Positions 14,772-23,758 of a stretch of 34,476 bases of DNA are shown in pieces. The notes under the pieces were generated by a model. The model searched no databases and was not told the DNA's origin. It worked only from the letters and a program-made list of their open reading frames with translations. The position numbers were made by a program, and so were the translations under genes. Each line of letters begins with the position of its first letter. The stretch's first letter is position 1. This DNA is from an uncultured Oscillospiraceae bacterium (GTDB taxonomy: Bacteria; Bacillota; Clostridia; Oscillospirales; Oscillospiraceae): assembly GCA_934597585.1 (NCBI GenBank), contig CAKTSA010000015.1:1-34476 (forward strand). The letters run 5' to 3'.

Positions 14772-17220
14772 GCAGACATTTATGGAAAAGCTGGCGACGT
14801 TTATCGTGGATAAGCGGAACCTGTTTTTCCTCATCACGGTCATCTCCCTGATCTTCTCCGCCTTTTCCCGTAACTGGGTAGAGGTAGAGAATGACCTGAC
14901 CGCCTTTCTGCCGGATGATTCCGAGACCAAGCAGGCCCTGAACGTCATGGAGGCGGAATTCACCACCTATGGTACGGCGGAGGTCATGGTGGACAATATC
15001 ACCTTTGATGAAGCGGAAAAGCTGAGCGATACACTTGCCGCGGTCAAGGGCGTCCAGAGCGTGGCCTTTGACGAGACCACCGACCACTACAGCAACGCCG
15101 CGGCGTTGTATACCGTTACGTTCGACTATGACGAAGCGGACGACGCCTGCCTGACAGCCCTGGACGCGGTAAAGGATACCCTGTCCGACTACGACCTGTA
15201 CATCTCCACCGACCTGGGCAACACCCTGCAGGAGACCATTGCCAGCGAGGTCAGCGTCATCATGGTCTACGTGGCGGTGATCGTTATTATCGTGCTGCTC
15301 TTCACCTCCCAGACCTATGGCGAGGTGCCGGTGCTGCTGCTGACCTTTGTCATCGCCATGATCCTGAACCAGGGCAGTAACTTCCTGCTGGGCAAGATCT
15401 CCTTCGTGTCCAACTCCGTCACCAGCATTCTGCAGCTGGCCCTGAGCCTGGACTACGCCGTGATTCTCTGCAACCACTTCAAGGAGGAGCGGGAGACCAA
15501 GCCTGTCCGCGAGTCGGCCATCGCCGCTCTGAGCCGTGCCATCCCGGAGATCAGCGCCAGCTCCCTGACCACCGTGGGCGGTTTGGCGGCCATGCTGTTC
15601 ATGCAGTTCAAGATCGGCCCCGACATGGGCATTTGCCTCATCAAGGCCATCCTGTATGCCCTGCTGTCGGTGTTCATCGTGATGCCGGGCCTGTTGGTAC
15701 TGTTCGGGCCGCTGATTGAAAAGACGAAGCACAAGAATTTTGTGCCCAGAGTGGATTTCATCGGCAAATATGATTTCAAAACCCGTCGCATCGTCCCCGT
15801 GATCTTTGCGGTATTCGTGGTGTTCGGCCTGTTCCTGTCCAACAAGTGCCCCTACGCCTACGGCTACACCGACCTGGTGACACCCAAGCTCAACGCGACC
15901 CAGATCGCCGAAAACAAGATCAAGGACACCTTCACCAGCAAGAACATGGTGGCGCTGGTGGTCCCCACCGGCGATTACGAGAAGGAAGCCCAGCTGCTGC
16001 GTGAGCTGGAGAGCTGCGACGAGATCGACTACACCATGGGGCTGGCCAATGTGGAGGCTATGGACGGTTATATGCTGGCCGACAAGCTGACGCCCCGCCA
16101 GTTTTCCGAACTGGCGGACCTGGACTACGAGATGGCCCAGCTCCTCTATGCCGCCTACGCCACAGACCAGGGAGATTACGGCAAGCTGGCAGGCAACATC
16201 GCCTCCTACAAGGTGCCGCTGATGGATATGTTCCTCTTTGCCTGCGATCAGGTGGATGCCGGCATCGTCACCTTGAGCGACGAGCAGACCCGGACCCTTA
16301 ACGACGCCAAGGAGCAGATCGAGAGCGCCAAGGCCCAGCTGCAGGGCGAGGAATACAGCCGTATGCTGCTGTATCTGACGCTGCCGGTGGGCGGCGACAC
16401 CACCTACGCCTTTACGGATACCATCCGCGATATGGCCCACAGCTACTATCCAGACGGCAATGTGTACGTGGCGGGCGACTCTACCAACGAGTACGATTTC
16501 CAGAAGTCCTTCTCCCGGGATAACGCGGTGGTCAGCATCGTCTCCATTCTGATCGTGCTGGTGGTGCTGCTGTTTACCTTCAAGTCCGCCGGCATGCCGG
16601 TGCTGCTGATCATGGTGATCCAGGGCAGCATCTGGATCAACTTCTCCATCCCGGCCCTGACCAGTACGCCCCTGTTCTTCATGAGCTATCTGGTGGTCAG
16701 TTCCATCCAGATGGGCGCCAACATCGACTACGCCATCGTCATCGCCAGCCGATACGAGGAGCTGAAGGATAAAATGGACCATCAGCAGGCCATCATCGAT
16801 ACCCTGAACTTTGCATTCCCCACCGTTCTGACCTCCGGCACCATCCTGACGGTGGCGGGCACCCTCATCGGTCAGATGACCTCAGAGGCGGCCATCGCCG
16901 GTATCGGCCAGAGCCTGGGCCGGGGCACCATCATCTCCATGTTCCTGGTGCTGTTCGTGCTGCCTCAGATCCTGCTGATCGGCAGCGGCATCGTGGATAA
17001 GACCTCCTTCGCCGTACCCAAGGTCATCCGCAAGCGGGAGACCACCGGCCGCGTATTCGTGGACGGCGTGGTCAGTGGCCAGATCAACGGCAGCGTCAGC
17101 GGCATCATGCGGGCCAACGTGGAGGGCGACGTAAATCTGAACCTGATATCCGGAAATATGACGGAAAAGCTGATACCAGAGCATACCGGAAAGGAGGCGG
17201 ACAGCGATGAAAAAGAATAA
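14749..17220 (+). CDS. MMPL/RND-superfamily transporter with bactofilin-like C-terminal tail
   Basis: Large membrane transporter of the MMPL class, which typically exports lipids or hydrophobic compounds with the proton gradient. It has 823 residues in the usual two halves. Each half has one helix (VDKRNLFFLITVISLIFSAF; then the AVVSIVSILIVLVVLLFTF region), a large outer loop (about residues 45-165 and 355-585) and a helix bundle with the RND-type stretches LALSLDYAVILCNHFKEE and MGANIDYAIVIASRYEE. The final 60 residues are unusual: short Gly/Val repeats (FVDGVVSGQINGSVSG, VEGDVNLNLISG) that resemble a bactofilin beta-helix, then an acidic end. Start ATG 14749 has AAAGGAG ten bases upstream. 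It overlaps both neighbouring genes. Confidence 0.9.
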   Translation: MAQQTTNKQTFMEKLATFIVDKRNLFFLITVISLIFSAFSRNWVEVENDLTAFLPDDSETKQALNVMEAEFTTYGTAEVMVDNITFDEAEKLSDTLAAVKGVQSVAFDETTDHYSNAAALYTVTFDYDEADDACLTALDAVKDTLSDYDLYISTDLGNTLQETIASEVSVIMVYVAVIVIIVLLFTSQTYGEVPVLLLTFVIAMILNQGSNFLLGKISFVSNSVTSILQLALSLDYAVILCNHFKEERETKPVRESAIAALSRAIPEISASSLTTVGGLAAMLFMQFKIGPDMGICLIKAILYALLSVFIVMPGLLVLFGPLIEKTKHKNFVPRVDFIGKYDFKTRRIVPVIFAVFVVFGLFLSNKCPYAYGYTDLVTPKLNATQIAENKIKDTFTSKNMVALVVPTGDYEKEAQLLRELESCDEIDYTMGLANVEAMDGYMLADKLTPRQFSELADLDYEMAQLLYAAYATDQGDYGKLAGNIASYKVPLMDMFLFACDQVDAGIVTLSDEQTRTLNDAKEQIESAKAQLQGEEYSRMLLYLTLPVGGDTTYAFTDTIRDMAHSYYPDGNVYVAGDSTNEYDFQKSFSRDNAVVSIVSILIVLVVLLFTFKSAGMPVLLIMVIQGSIWINFSIPALTSTPLFFMSYLVVSSIQMGANIDYAIVIASRYEELKDKMDHQQAIIDTLNFAFPTVLTSGTILTVAGTLIGQMTSEAAIAGIGQSLGRGTIISMFLVLFVLPQILLIGSGIVDKTSFAVPKVIRKRETTGRVFVDGVVSGQINGSVSGIMRANVEGDVNLNLISGNMTEKLIPEHTGKEADSDEKE

Positions 17221-20200
17221 CATCCTGCGCCGGGGCATAGCGATCCTATTGGCGGCGATCCTGCTGCTGTCGCTGTGTCCGCTGGCTTTTGCGGCAGACA
17301 GAACAGTCCGCATCGGCACCCAGGAGGAGCTGATCGCATTTGCCGCGCGCTGCGCCTCGGATACCTACTCCAAGGGACTGACAGCGGAGCTGACCGCCGA
17401 CATCGACGCAGGCGGGCAGGCCATCTCTATTCCTGTATTTTACGGCACATTTGACGGAAAGGGGTATCACATCTATAGCCTGTCCCTGACAGAAAGTGCC
17501 TCCGACTATGGCCTTTTCAGCCGTGTTGAGACCGGCGCTGTGATAAAGGACCTGTCGGTGGAGGGCGACATTACCCCCTCCGGCACCCAGAGCCAGGTGG
17601 GCGGTATCGCCGGCGTCAACGCCGGACGCATCGAAAACTGCACGTTTTCCGGCGTTGTGCTGGGCGGCAGCTATGTGGGCGGCATCGTCGGAAAGAATGA
17701 GACCGGCGGCGTTGTCTCCGGCTGCCGGGCTTCCGGTGCCGTGCGGGGCAGCCAGTTTACCGGCGGCATCGCCGGCCAGAACGCCGGCACGCTGCTGAGC
17801 TGCGCCAATACAGCGGCGGTCAACACCGCCGTCAGCAGTGACGACCAGGCGGACCTGGAGAATGTAGAAAGCACGCTCTACGATCTCCTAAAGCGGGAGG
17901 ACGTGACAGAGACCGCTGTCACCACCGATACCGGCGGCATTGCCGGCTACTCCAACGGCATTCTGCAGAGCTGCACCAATACCGGTGCCGTGGGGTATCC
18001 CCATGTGGGCTATAACGTAGGCGGCATCGCCGGACGCCAGAACGGCTATATGGCCAGCTGCATCAACCGCGGCGCCGTACAGGGCCGCAAGGACGTGGGC
18101 GGCATCGTGGGGCAAATGGCTCCGGACATCACCCTGCAGTTTTCCTCCGACGGATTGGAGGAGCTGCGCTCCGAGCTGAATGGCCTGCACAATATCATCG
18201 ACCGCACACTGGATGACGCCCAGTCCGCGTCGGATACCGTGTCCGGCCGCGTATCCCGCATCTCCGGCTATGCCGACTCCGCCCGTGACAGTGCCAGCTC
18301 CATGGCGGGACAATTGGGGGATTTCGTGGACAGTAATGTAGACACTGTCAACAATATCATGCCGCTGGTGGAGCGGTATCTGGCCAAGGCTGCCCCCATC
18401 ATGGAGGACCTGGCGGCGGCATCTGACAGTACCACCCAGGCCATTGCCGACCTGCGGCAGCTTCTGGATACACTCAGCGGCATGGAGGCCTATAATGACC
18501 AGGTGCTCTCTCAGCTGCAAAGCACCTGTACAGAGCTGGCCCAGGCCTGTGATGACCTGGAGAGCGGCCTGAACGCCCTGGAAAACGCCTTTACCCTGAT
18601 GGAGGGCGGCGTTGCCAAGCCGGATATCCAGCCGGTGCGGGACGACATCGCCGCCCTGCGGCAGGCGGTATCTGCGCTGAATGCGACCATCGATCAGGCA
18701 CTGGAGGAGTGGAATGCCAACGGCACCGTCACGCCGGAGACCAAGGCACAGCTGGTAACGGACCTGAAAAGCGTGTTGGACTGCTGTGAGACCACGATCA
18801 ATGACCTGGTGGATATGATCACCGGCACGAACTTCAGCGCTCTGCGGGAGCAGAATGAGGAGACACTGCGGCAGATCACAGGCTATCTGCGCAGCGCCAT
18901 GGGCTCCTTCGCCAATGCGGCGGGCCATTTCAGCAGGGCCATGACCCACCTGGCGGAGGCCTTGGGGACCCTCCGGGAGATCAACGTCCAGATGGACGGC
19001 GTCTTTGCCCAGCTGGATCAGGTGCTGGCGGATCTTCAACAGGCCTCTGCCTCTCTGTCCAGCGCCTTTACCAAGGCGGCCCAATGGGCCAAGGATCTGT
19101 CCGGTGAAAATCCAGGCTCCTTTACCGGCCTGGGCTCAGAGTTCGGCGATGATTCCGACGCGCTGAATACCGCTCTGGGCGGCATCAGCAACGAACTGAC
19201 CGCCCTGAACAGCGAAATGTCCAGCTCCACCACAGTCCTGCTGGCCGATGTCCGGGCCATCAACAACCAGTTCATGAAGGTCATGAACCTGTTCCTGAAC
19301 GTATTGAACGACACGCAGAACGTGGATTATACCGACGTCTACGAGGATGTGTCCGAGGAAAGCCTGCAAAGCGCCACCCGGGGCAAGGTGCTGGAATGTA
19401 CCAATTACGGCAGCGTGGATGCCGACCGGAACGTGGGTGGTATAGCCGGCGCTATGGCTATCGAATATGACCTGGATCCGGAAGACGATTTGCTGTCCTC
19501 GGACAACCGCAGTATCCGTTTTACCTACCAGACCCGGGCTATCCTGCTGGATTGCGATAACCACGGCGCCGTGCAGGCCAAGAAGAGCTGCGCCGGCGGC
19601 GTGGTGGGCCGCATGGACCTGGGCACTGTGTCCGGCTGCGGCGGCTATGGCGGCGTCTCCGCCGAGAGCGGCGACTATGTGGGCGGCGTGTGCGGCCTGT
19701 CCCTGTCCTCTGTCCGCAGCAGCTACGCCAAGTGTACCCTGGCGGGCCGCAAGTATGTGGGCGGCATCGTGGGCTCCGGCAGCCGTGTGTCCAACTGCAT
19801 CTCCATGGTGGAGATCACCGACTATACTCAGCTGTCCGGCGCGGTTGCCGGCGAGATCACCGGCGATTACAGCGGCAACTGCTTCGTGTCCGACACCCTG
19901 GCCGGTGTAGACCGGGTCAGCTACGCTGGGAAAGCGGAGCATATCACCTACGATGCCCTGCTGGAAAGGGAGGACGCACCGGAGGAATTCCGCAGCATGA
20001 CCCTGCGCTTCACGCTGGACGGCAGAACGCTGAAATCCCAGACCTTCCCATATGGCAGCTCCTTTGGCAGCGACGTCTATCCCACGCTGCCGGAGAAGGA
20101 GAGCAGCTATGTCCATTGGGACAGGAACAGCCTGGATGATCTTCGCTTCGACACAGAGGTCACGGCAGTCTACGAGCCCTATGTGACCACCTTGGCATCC

Positions 20201-20629
20201 TCTCAGCAGCGTGACGGTCACCCCGTTCTGCTGGTGCAGGGCAAGTTCCACGAAGGCGACACCCTGGACGTCAGCGAAGGGGAGAGCAGCCTTACGGGAA
20301 ATGTGGTGGAATCCTGGAGCATCCGGATCCCGGACGACCAGGCAGAGACGCACGCCGTCCGCTGGCTGGTGACTGACAAGGAGAAAGCCTATACAGTATA
20401 TGTAGACTACGGCAGCGGACCAGAAAAGACAGACAGTCAGGCAGACGGCAGCTACCTGCACTTCACCGTGAGCGATAGTGCCGTTATCACTGTGGTATCC
20501 TCTCACCGCATGGACTGGCTGCCCTGGGCTGCCGGCGGCGCAGTGGTCCTTCTGGCGGCCGCAGCCTTACTCCTGTACCGCCGAAGCAAGCGCAACCCCC
20601 AGGAGAAGCAGGACCAAAACGGGATATGA
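17207..20629 (+). CDS. Secreted, membrane-anchored GLUG-repeat protein with large helical insert
   Basis: An 1140-residue surface protein. It has a clear Sec signal peptide (hydrophobic LLAAILLLSLCPLAFA, cleavage after AFA near residue 29). Multiple GLUG-type repeats follow (units such as VGGIAGVNAGRIENC, VGGIVGKNETGGVVSGC, TGGIAGQNAGTLLSC; about residues 120-306). Next comes a helical, heptad-like section of about 400 residues (about 310-715, rich in Leu/Ala/Asp/Gln), and then a second GLUG block (about 730-900). The C-terminal beta domain leads to one transmembrane helix (about 1104-1123) and a short basic tail, so most of it lies outside. The start overlaps the transporter's end, with AAAGGAGG upstream. 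It is probably the extracellular partner of the MMPL protein; ligand unknown. Confidence 0.85.
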   Translation: MKKNNILRRGIAILLAAILLLSLCPLAFAADRTVRIGTQEELIAFAARCASDTYSKGLTAELTADIDAGGQAISIPVFYGTFDGKGYHIYSLSLTESASDYGLFSRVETGAVIKDLSVEGDITPSGTQSQVGGIAGVNAGRIENCTFSGVVLGGSYVGGIVGKNETGGVVSGCRASGAVRGSQFTGGIAGQNAGTLLSCANTAAVNTAVSSDDQADLENVESTLYDLLKREDVTETAVTTDTGGIAGYSNGILQSCTNTGAVGYPHVGYNVGGIAGRQNGYMASCINRGAVQGRKDVGGIVGQMAPDITLQFSSDGLEELRSELNGLHNIIDRTLDDAQSASDTVSGRVSRISGYADSARDSASSMAGQLGDFVDSNVDTVNNIMPLVERYLAKAAPIMEDLAAASDSTTQAIADLRQLLDTLSGMEAYNDQVLSQLQSTCTELAQACDDLESGLNALENAFTLMEGGVAKPDIQPVRDDIAALRQAVSALNATIDQALEEWNANGTVTPETKAQLVTDLKSVLDCCETTINDLVDMITGTNFSALREQNEETLRQITGYLRSAMGSFANAAGHFSRAMTHLAEALGTLREINVQMDGVFAQLDQVLADLQQASASLSSAFTKAAQWAKDLSGENPGSFTGLGSEFGDDSDALNTALGGISNELTALNSEMSSSTTVLLADVRAINNQFMKVMNLFLNVLNDTQNVDYTDVYEDVSEESLQSATRGKVLECTNYGSVDADRNVGGIAGAMAIEYDLDPEDDLLSSDNRSIRFTYQTRAILLDCDNHGAVQAKKSCAGGVVGRMDLGTVSGCGGYGGVSAESGDYVGGVCGLSLSSVRSSYAKCTLAGRKYVGGIVGSGSRVSNCISMVEITDYTQLSGAVAGEITGDYSGNCFVSDTLAGVDRVSYAGKAEHITYDALLEREDAPEEFRSMTLRFTLDGRTLKSQTFPYGSSFGSDVYPTLPEKESSYVHWDRNSLDDLRFDTEVTAVYEPYVTTLASSQQRDGHPVLLVQGKFHEGDTLDVSEGESSLTGNVVESWSIRIPDDQAETHAVRWLVTDKEKAYTVYVDYGSGPEKTDSQADGSYLHFTVSDSAVITVVSSHRMDWLPWAAGGAVVLLAAAALLLYRRSKRNPQEKQDQNGI

Positions 20630-20692
20630 TCTCCCATTACACCCCGCACCTTCCGGTCATTGAAGCTGGAAGTTGCAGGATAATACAAAACA

Positions 20693-20726
20693 GGTCGAGG
20701 AGAGCCACTGACTCTCCTCGACCTTT
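20693..20726 (+). terminator. Intrinsic terminator of the MMPL operon
   Basis: A perfect 12-bp stem GGTCGAGGAGAG / CTCTCCTCGACC with loop CCACTGA, then TTT. It is about 64 bases beyond the GLUG stop, and the minus-strand tail TGTTTTG allows it to work both ways. Confidence 0.8.
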
Positions 20727-20799
20727 CCGATTCATGTATTGCCATGCGGCAGTCCAAACATCTGTCCATAGCCGCCCACTCCAGAGCAGATACCGGCTA

Positions 20800-20913
20800 T
20801 CATGCTTCCTCCTGGCGTTTTACGCACCGCTGGATCACTGTTACGATATACTCGACAGGAGCGGCACAGCCATTTCTGAGCCATTCTGAGATGATGGCCA
20901 TCAGTCCCTGCAG
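20800..20913 (-). pseudogene. Remnant resembling the C-terminal end of a TetR regulator
   Basis: A minus-strand frame reads LQGLMAIISEWLRNGCAAP followed by VEYIVTVIQRCVKRQEEA and stops at 20800. This pattern (Gly-x-x-x-x-Ile-x-x-Trp-Leu-x-x-Gly ... Pro-x-Glu) is how many TetR ligand domains end; compare LAGMLESWLIGEIDRTPEEL in the broken tetR at 13647-14264. It has no start of its own and is out of frame with the flavoprotein fragment that runs into it. It looks like the surviving end of a gene removed by a deletion. Assignment to TetR is from pattern only. Confidence 0.4.
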
Positions 20914-21113
20914 ATGTCGTCCTTCTGGACGCAGACACCGTCGTCTTTATAGCAGGCGTTGCAGCCGAGACAGCCCCCGACCCTTTTGCGAGCTACCGGA
21001 ATTTTCTCTACCGTGCAGCCGGTCTCATCGGCCCCGCGGGCAAATTCGTCGCTCAAAATGCAGGAGTTTCCGTTCAGCCGGGGACTGCCCTCCAAAATCA
21101 GAACCTTTTTCAT
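20901..21113 (-). pseudogene. Truncated flavodoxin-fold (NADPH-dependent FMN reductase-like) protein
   Basis: The N terminus MKKVLILEGSPRLNGNSC has the flavodoxin-fold phosphate loop (GSPRLNGNS). It is followed by GGCLGCNACYKDDGVCVQKDD, the Cys-rich segment of iron-sulfur flavoproteins and related FMN reductases. After 70 residues it stops, whereas such proteins normally have about 180-200. The missing two-thirds and the unrelated frame that follows show that a deletion fused it to other DNA. The start ATG 21113 lies 10 bases after the NAD(P)H-binding gene's stop with GAGAGG upstream, so it was the last gene of the marR operon. A 70-residue product could still be made but would lack most of the flavin site. 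Confidence 0.75.
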
Positions 21114-21123
21114 GTCACACCTC

Positions 21124-21723
21124 TCAATTCGTAATGCCCAGGCTCTCGTTGGCGCCCAGGGCTTCGTCGGCAATCATATCCGCCATGCACTGGGCGATGG
21201 CGGCCCGGTCCACGAACCAGCAGGCGGGCTTTTCGCCCTCCCGCGTCAGGCGGTAGGTCTCGCCCTCGCCGTCGCGGATGCCGGGGCAGCGCAGCAGCGT
21301 GGTCACGGCGGAGCTGGCGGCGATGGTGTCGGCCGCCGTGATATACTCCGGCATCTTCTTTGCCAGTTGATTCAGCATGATGCCGTGGATGCCCTTGATC
21401 TCGTGGTGGATACCCATACCGGTGATCCAGATGATGCGCTTGACGGAGGTCTCCTCCAGCGCCGCCGCGATGTTCCTGGCCATGGACAGCACATCGCCCT
21501 CCAGCGAACACAGCAGCACGTCCTGTCCCTCCATGGCTCGCAGCACATCCACCATGTCCAGTGCGTCGCCCTGGATGACGTTGACACCGCTCAGATCCAT
21601 GTCCCCGAACTTCTGCGGATTCCGGACAAAGACGGACAGCGCAATGTCCGCGATGGACTGCATTTTGCGGGTCAGGTATTTGCCGGTACGTCCGGCAGCG
21701 CCGAAGATCACAACTTTTTTCAT
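21124..21723 (-). CDS. NmrA/SDR-like NAD(P)H-binding protein
   Basis: A 199-residue Rossmann protein of the atypical short-chain dehydrogenase / NAD(P)-binding group. The dinucleotide loop is GAAGRTGKYLTRKM (GxxGxxG) at residues 8-14. VFVRNPQKFGD carries the Arg typical of NADPH preference, VNVIQGDALD is the second-strand motif, and IIWITGMGIHHEIKG replaces the catalytic Tyr-x-x-x-Lys region. The set resembles quinone/flavin-reductase-type NmrA-like proteins acting as redox sensors or reductases. It lies 30 bases after the MATE stop with AAAGGAA before its ATG, so it is co-transcribed with marR and MATE. Reductive detoxification of a compound that the MATE protein exports is a fair inference. 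Confidence 0.82.
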   Translation of the reverse strand: MKKVVIFGAAGRTGKYLTRKMQSIADIALSVFVRNPQKFGDMDLSGVNVIQGDALDMVDVLRAMEGQDVLLCSLEGDVLSMARNIAAALEETSVKRIIWITGMGIHHEIKGIHGIMLNQLAKKMPEYITAADTIAASSAVTTLLRCPGIRDGEGETYRLTREGEKPACWFVDRAAIAQCMADMIADEALGANESLGITN

Positions 21724-21753
21724 GGTACAGTTCCTTTCTTGACACGTCAGTTT

Positions 21754-23103
21754 TCAGCAAGCCGCCTTTGGAGCCTGCCACATGGCGCGGTATTTGATAA
21801 AATAGAAGAGACTCATTGCAACACTCAGTATTTCCCCGGCGGCCAGAGCCATCCATACGCCGTCCATCTCAAAGAACCGCGGCAGTACCAGCACGGGAAT
21901 CACCATAAAGACCATCGTGCGGCAGAAGAAGAGGATGGCGGAGGTCTTGCCGTCGTTGAGGGCGGTGAACCAGCCGGAGGCGAAGATGTTGTAGGCCATC
22001 ATCAAAAAGCTGGCCGCCGCGATATGGAAGCCGTGGAGGGCGATGGCCGCCACATGGGCATTGCCCTTGGCAAAGACGCCCACCACCGCGCCGCCGAACA
22101 GATAGCTGGCGGCGGTGACAACTGCCGCCGTGATGCCCAGTGTCCAGACGCTGATGCGGAAGAGTCGGCTGAGACGGGCCTTGTCGCCGCGTCCCAGATT
22201 ATAGCTGACCACGGAGGCGATACCGTTGATATAGCCCCGGAACAAGCCGCCGAACAGCCCCTGCGCGTACCAGATGATGGTCAGGGACGCCACACCGTCG
22301 GAGCCGCCCAACTCCATGAGGATACGGTTGAACAGGATGGTGACCACGGAGAACGCCAGCACGCTGACCATCTCCGACGAACCGTTGGCGCAGCTTTGCA
22401 GGATGGTGCGGAGCCGCCATTTTGGCCGCACTACATAGAGCACCTGCTTCCGGTTGACGCAGAACCAGACGGTGCCCACCACTGAGGGAAAGGCGTAGCC
22501 GATGCTGGTGGCGATGGCGGCGCCTGTCAGTCCCCAGTCAAAGATCCCCATGAACAGCCAGTCCAGCACGATGTTCAGCACGCCGCCGATGACGGACAGC
22601 AGCGCACCCAGACCGGCACGGCCCACAGTGATGAAGCTGAGTTGGAACACCATGCCGAACACGGCGAAGGGCACGGAGATCAGCACCGGCACCATATATG
22701 CCCGGCAGTAGGGCATAAGCGCGTCATCGGAGCCCAGAAAGCGGCACAGCGGCTCCAGAAAAACGAAGCTCAGAATGGCCAGCACCACACTGAACACGAA
22801 GGCGGTGGCCATCAGCAGAGAGAAATCCTCCCGGGCCTCCTGTGTCCGCCCCTCGCCGATCTTCTTGGCCACCAGCGCGTTGCCGCCGGTGCCGAACATG
22901 ATGCCAAGCGCCGAGGACAGGTATGTCAGGGGCAGGGTGATGTTGATGGCGGACAGCGCGTTGGTATCCACCCACTGGGCGACAAAGATGCCGTCCACCG
23001 TGGTATAGAGGTTGGCGAAAATACTGGAAAAGATGGTGGGCAGAGCAAAAAGGATCAGCCAGCGAAAGCTGACCTCATGCTCCAGTTTCATTTGTGTTTC
23101 CAC
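21754..23103 (-). CDS. MATE-family multidrug efflux transporter in the marR operon
   Basis: A 449-residue membrane protein with about 12 hydrophobic segments in two similar halves, as for MATE cation-coupled drug exporters. Typical stretches are FALPTIFSSIFANLYTTVDGIFVAQWV, INITLPLTYLSSALGIMFGTGGNALVAKKIGEG (the Gly-x-Gly-x-Ala-x-Val loop) and SVVSYNLGRGDKARL-like sequence in the second half. The start is GTG 23103 with AAAGGAG seven bases upstream; an ATG four codons later is a weaker choice. It follows the marR gene by 69 bases and precedes the NmrA-like gene. MarR-MATE pairing suggests induction by a small aromatic or drug ligand. Confidence 0.9.
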   Translation of the reverse strand: METQMKLEHEVSFRWLILFALPTIFSSIFANLYTTVDGIFVAQWVDTNALSAINITLPLTYLSSALGIMFGTGGNALVAKKIGEGRTQEAREDFSLLMATAFVFSVVLAILSFVFLEPLCRFLGSDDALMPYCRAYMVPVLISVPFAVFGMVFQLSFITVGRAGLGALLSVIGGVLNIVLDWLFMGIFDWGLTGAAIATSIGYAFPSVVGTVWFCVNRKQVLYVVRPKWRLRTILQSCANGSSEMVSVLAFSVVTILFNRILMELGGSDGVASLTIIWYAQGLFGGLFRGYINGIASVVSYNLGRGDKARLSRLFRISVWTLGITAAVVTAASYLFGGAVVGVFAKGNAHVAAIALHGFHIAAASFLMMAYNIFASGWFTALNDGKTSAILFFCRTMVFMVIPVLVLPRFFEMDGVWMALAAGEILSVAMSLFYFIKYRAMWQAPKAAC

Positions 23104-23172
23104 GAAAACGCTCCTTTGGTAAAAATAGAGTACTGTCCCGTTTGGGACGATATGCAGAGAAGAAAAGGGGCG

Positions 23173-23613
23173 TCACAGCCCCTTCATGGCGTTTTTGCAG
23201 CCGGTGACGTACCGCCTCGTGGCGGACAGCAGCACGCGCCGCTCCTCTTCGGTCAGATGGCTCATGGCCTGCTGCTCGCTTTGCTGCACCCTTTGCAGGA
23301 TGCGCTCTGCCTCGGCGCGGCCCGTTTCGGTGAGATGCACCGTTTTGTTCCGGCGGTCCTCCGGCAGCTCCCGCAGTTGGACCCAGCCCTTCTTGTAGAA
23401 CCCGGTGATGACCGCGTTCACCGTCTGCTTGGGCAGGAAGCATTGTTCCGCCAGCAGCTTCTGGGTGCATTTCTCCGTCCGGTAAATGGCACTGAGCAGG
23501 GAAAGACTGGTGAAGGACAAGCCCTCCGACTTGGCGTATTCCTCGTAGGAGGCATTCCATTCCTGTAAATAAGAGCAGTATTCGCAGATCTGATCCCGGA
23601 TATCCTGCGGCAT
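23173..23613 (-). CDS. MarR-family transcriptional regulator
   Basis: A winged-helix regulator of 146 residues. Helix-turn-helix and wing read LSLLSAIYRTEKCTQKLLAEQ, LPKQTVNAVITGFYKKGWV and ELPEDRRNKTVHLTETG, the last being the classic MarR wing with Asp-Arg-Arg. The start deserves care: an ATG at 23661 lies inside the promoter's own -10 box (TATAATGG), so it cannot be on the transcript. The next ATG, 23613, has TTGGAG about eight bases upstream and a leader of about 40 bases, so I use it. It leads the MATE, NmrA-like and truncated flavoprotein genes and probably represses them, possibly together with the divergent MATE gene. Confidence 0.88.
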   Translation of the reverse strand: MPQDIRDQICEYCSYLQEWNASYEEYAKSEGLSFTSLSLLSAIYRTEKCTQKLLAEQCFLPKQTVNAVITGFYKKGWVQLRELPEDRRNKTVHLTETGRAEAERILQRVQQSEQQAMSHLTEEERRVLLSATRRYVTGCKNAMKGL

Positions 23614-23659
23614 CGTATCACTCCAATCGTCCTGAAAATAGTTCGTCCAATTTCGTGCC

Positions 23660-23688
23660 ATTATATGCGATCTTCAGGAAGTTGTCAA
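23660..23688 (-). promoter_or_regulatory. Perfect-consensus promoter of the marR-MATE operon
   Basis: On the minus strand: TTGACA, 17 bases, TATAAT, both boxes matching the sigma-A consensus exactly. Its -35 box is only 10 bases from the -35 box of the divergent MATE promoter (23699-23727), so one bound repressor could silence both. Confidence 0.92.
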
Positions 23689-23698
23689 CACAAACCGG

Positions 23699-23727
23699 TT
23701 GACTGTTCTCTCGCAGCATGGTACAAT
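23699..23727 (+). promoter_or_regulatory. Promoter of the attenuator-controlled MATE gene
   Basis: TTGACT, 17 bases, TACAAT. Expected transcript start is near 23734, giving a leader of about 138 bases before the MATE ATG at 23872. Confidence 0.85.
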
Positions 23728-23758
23728 ACGTTTTGCTTATCAGAGGACTTGCGATCCT

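Noticed and set aside
14557..16782. Very long antisense open frame (741 codons) opposite the MMPL gene
   Set aside because: It mirrors the codon pattern of the real gene in a GC-rich genome, is low-complexity (His/Gln/Gly/Val-rich), has no ribosome site and no domain, while the sense frame is a clear MMPL protein.
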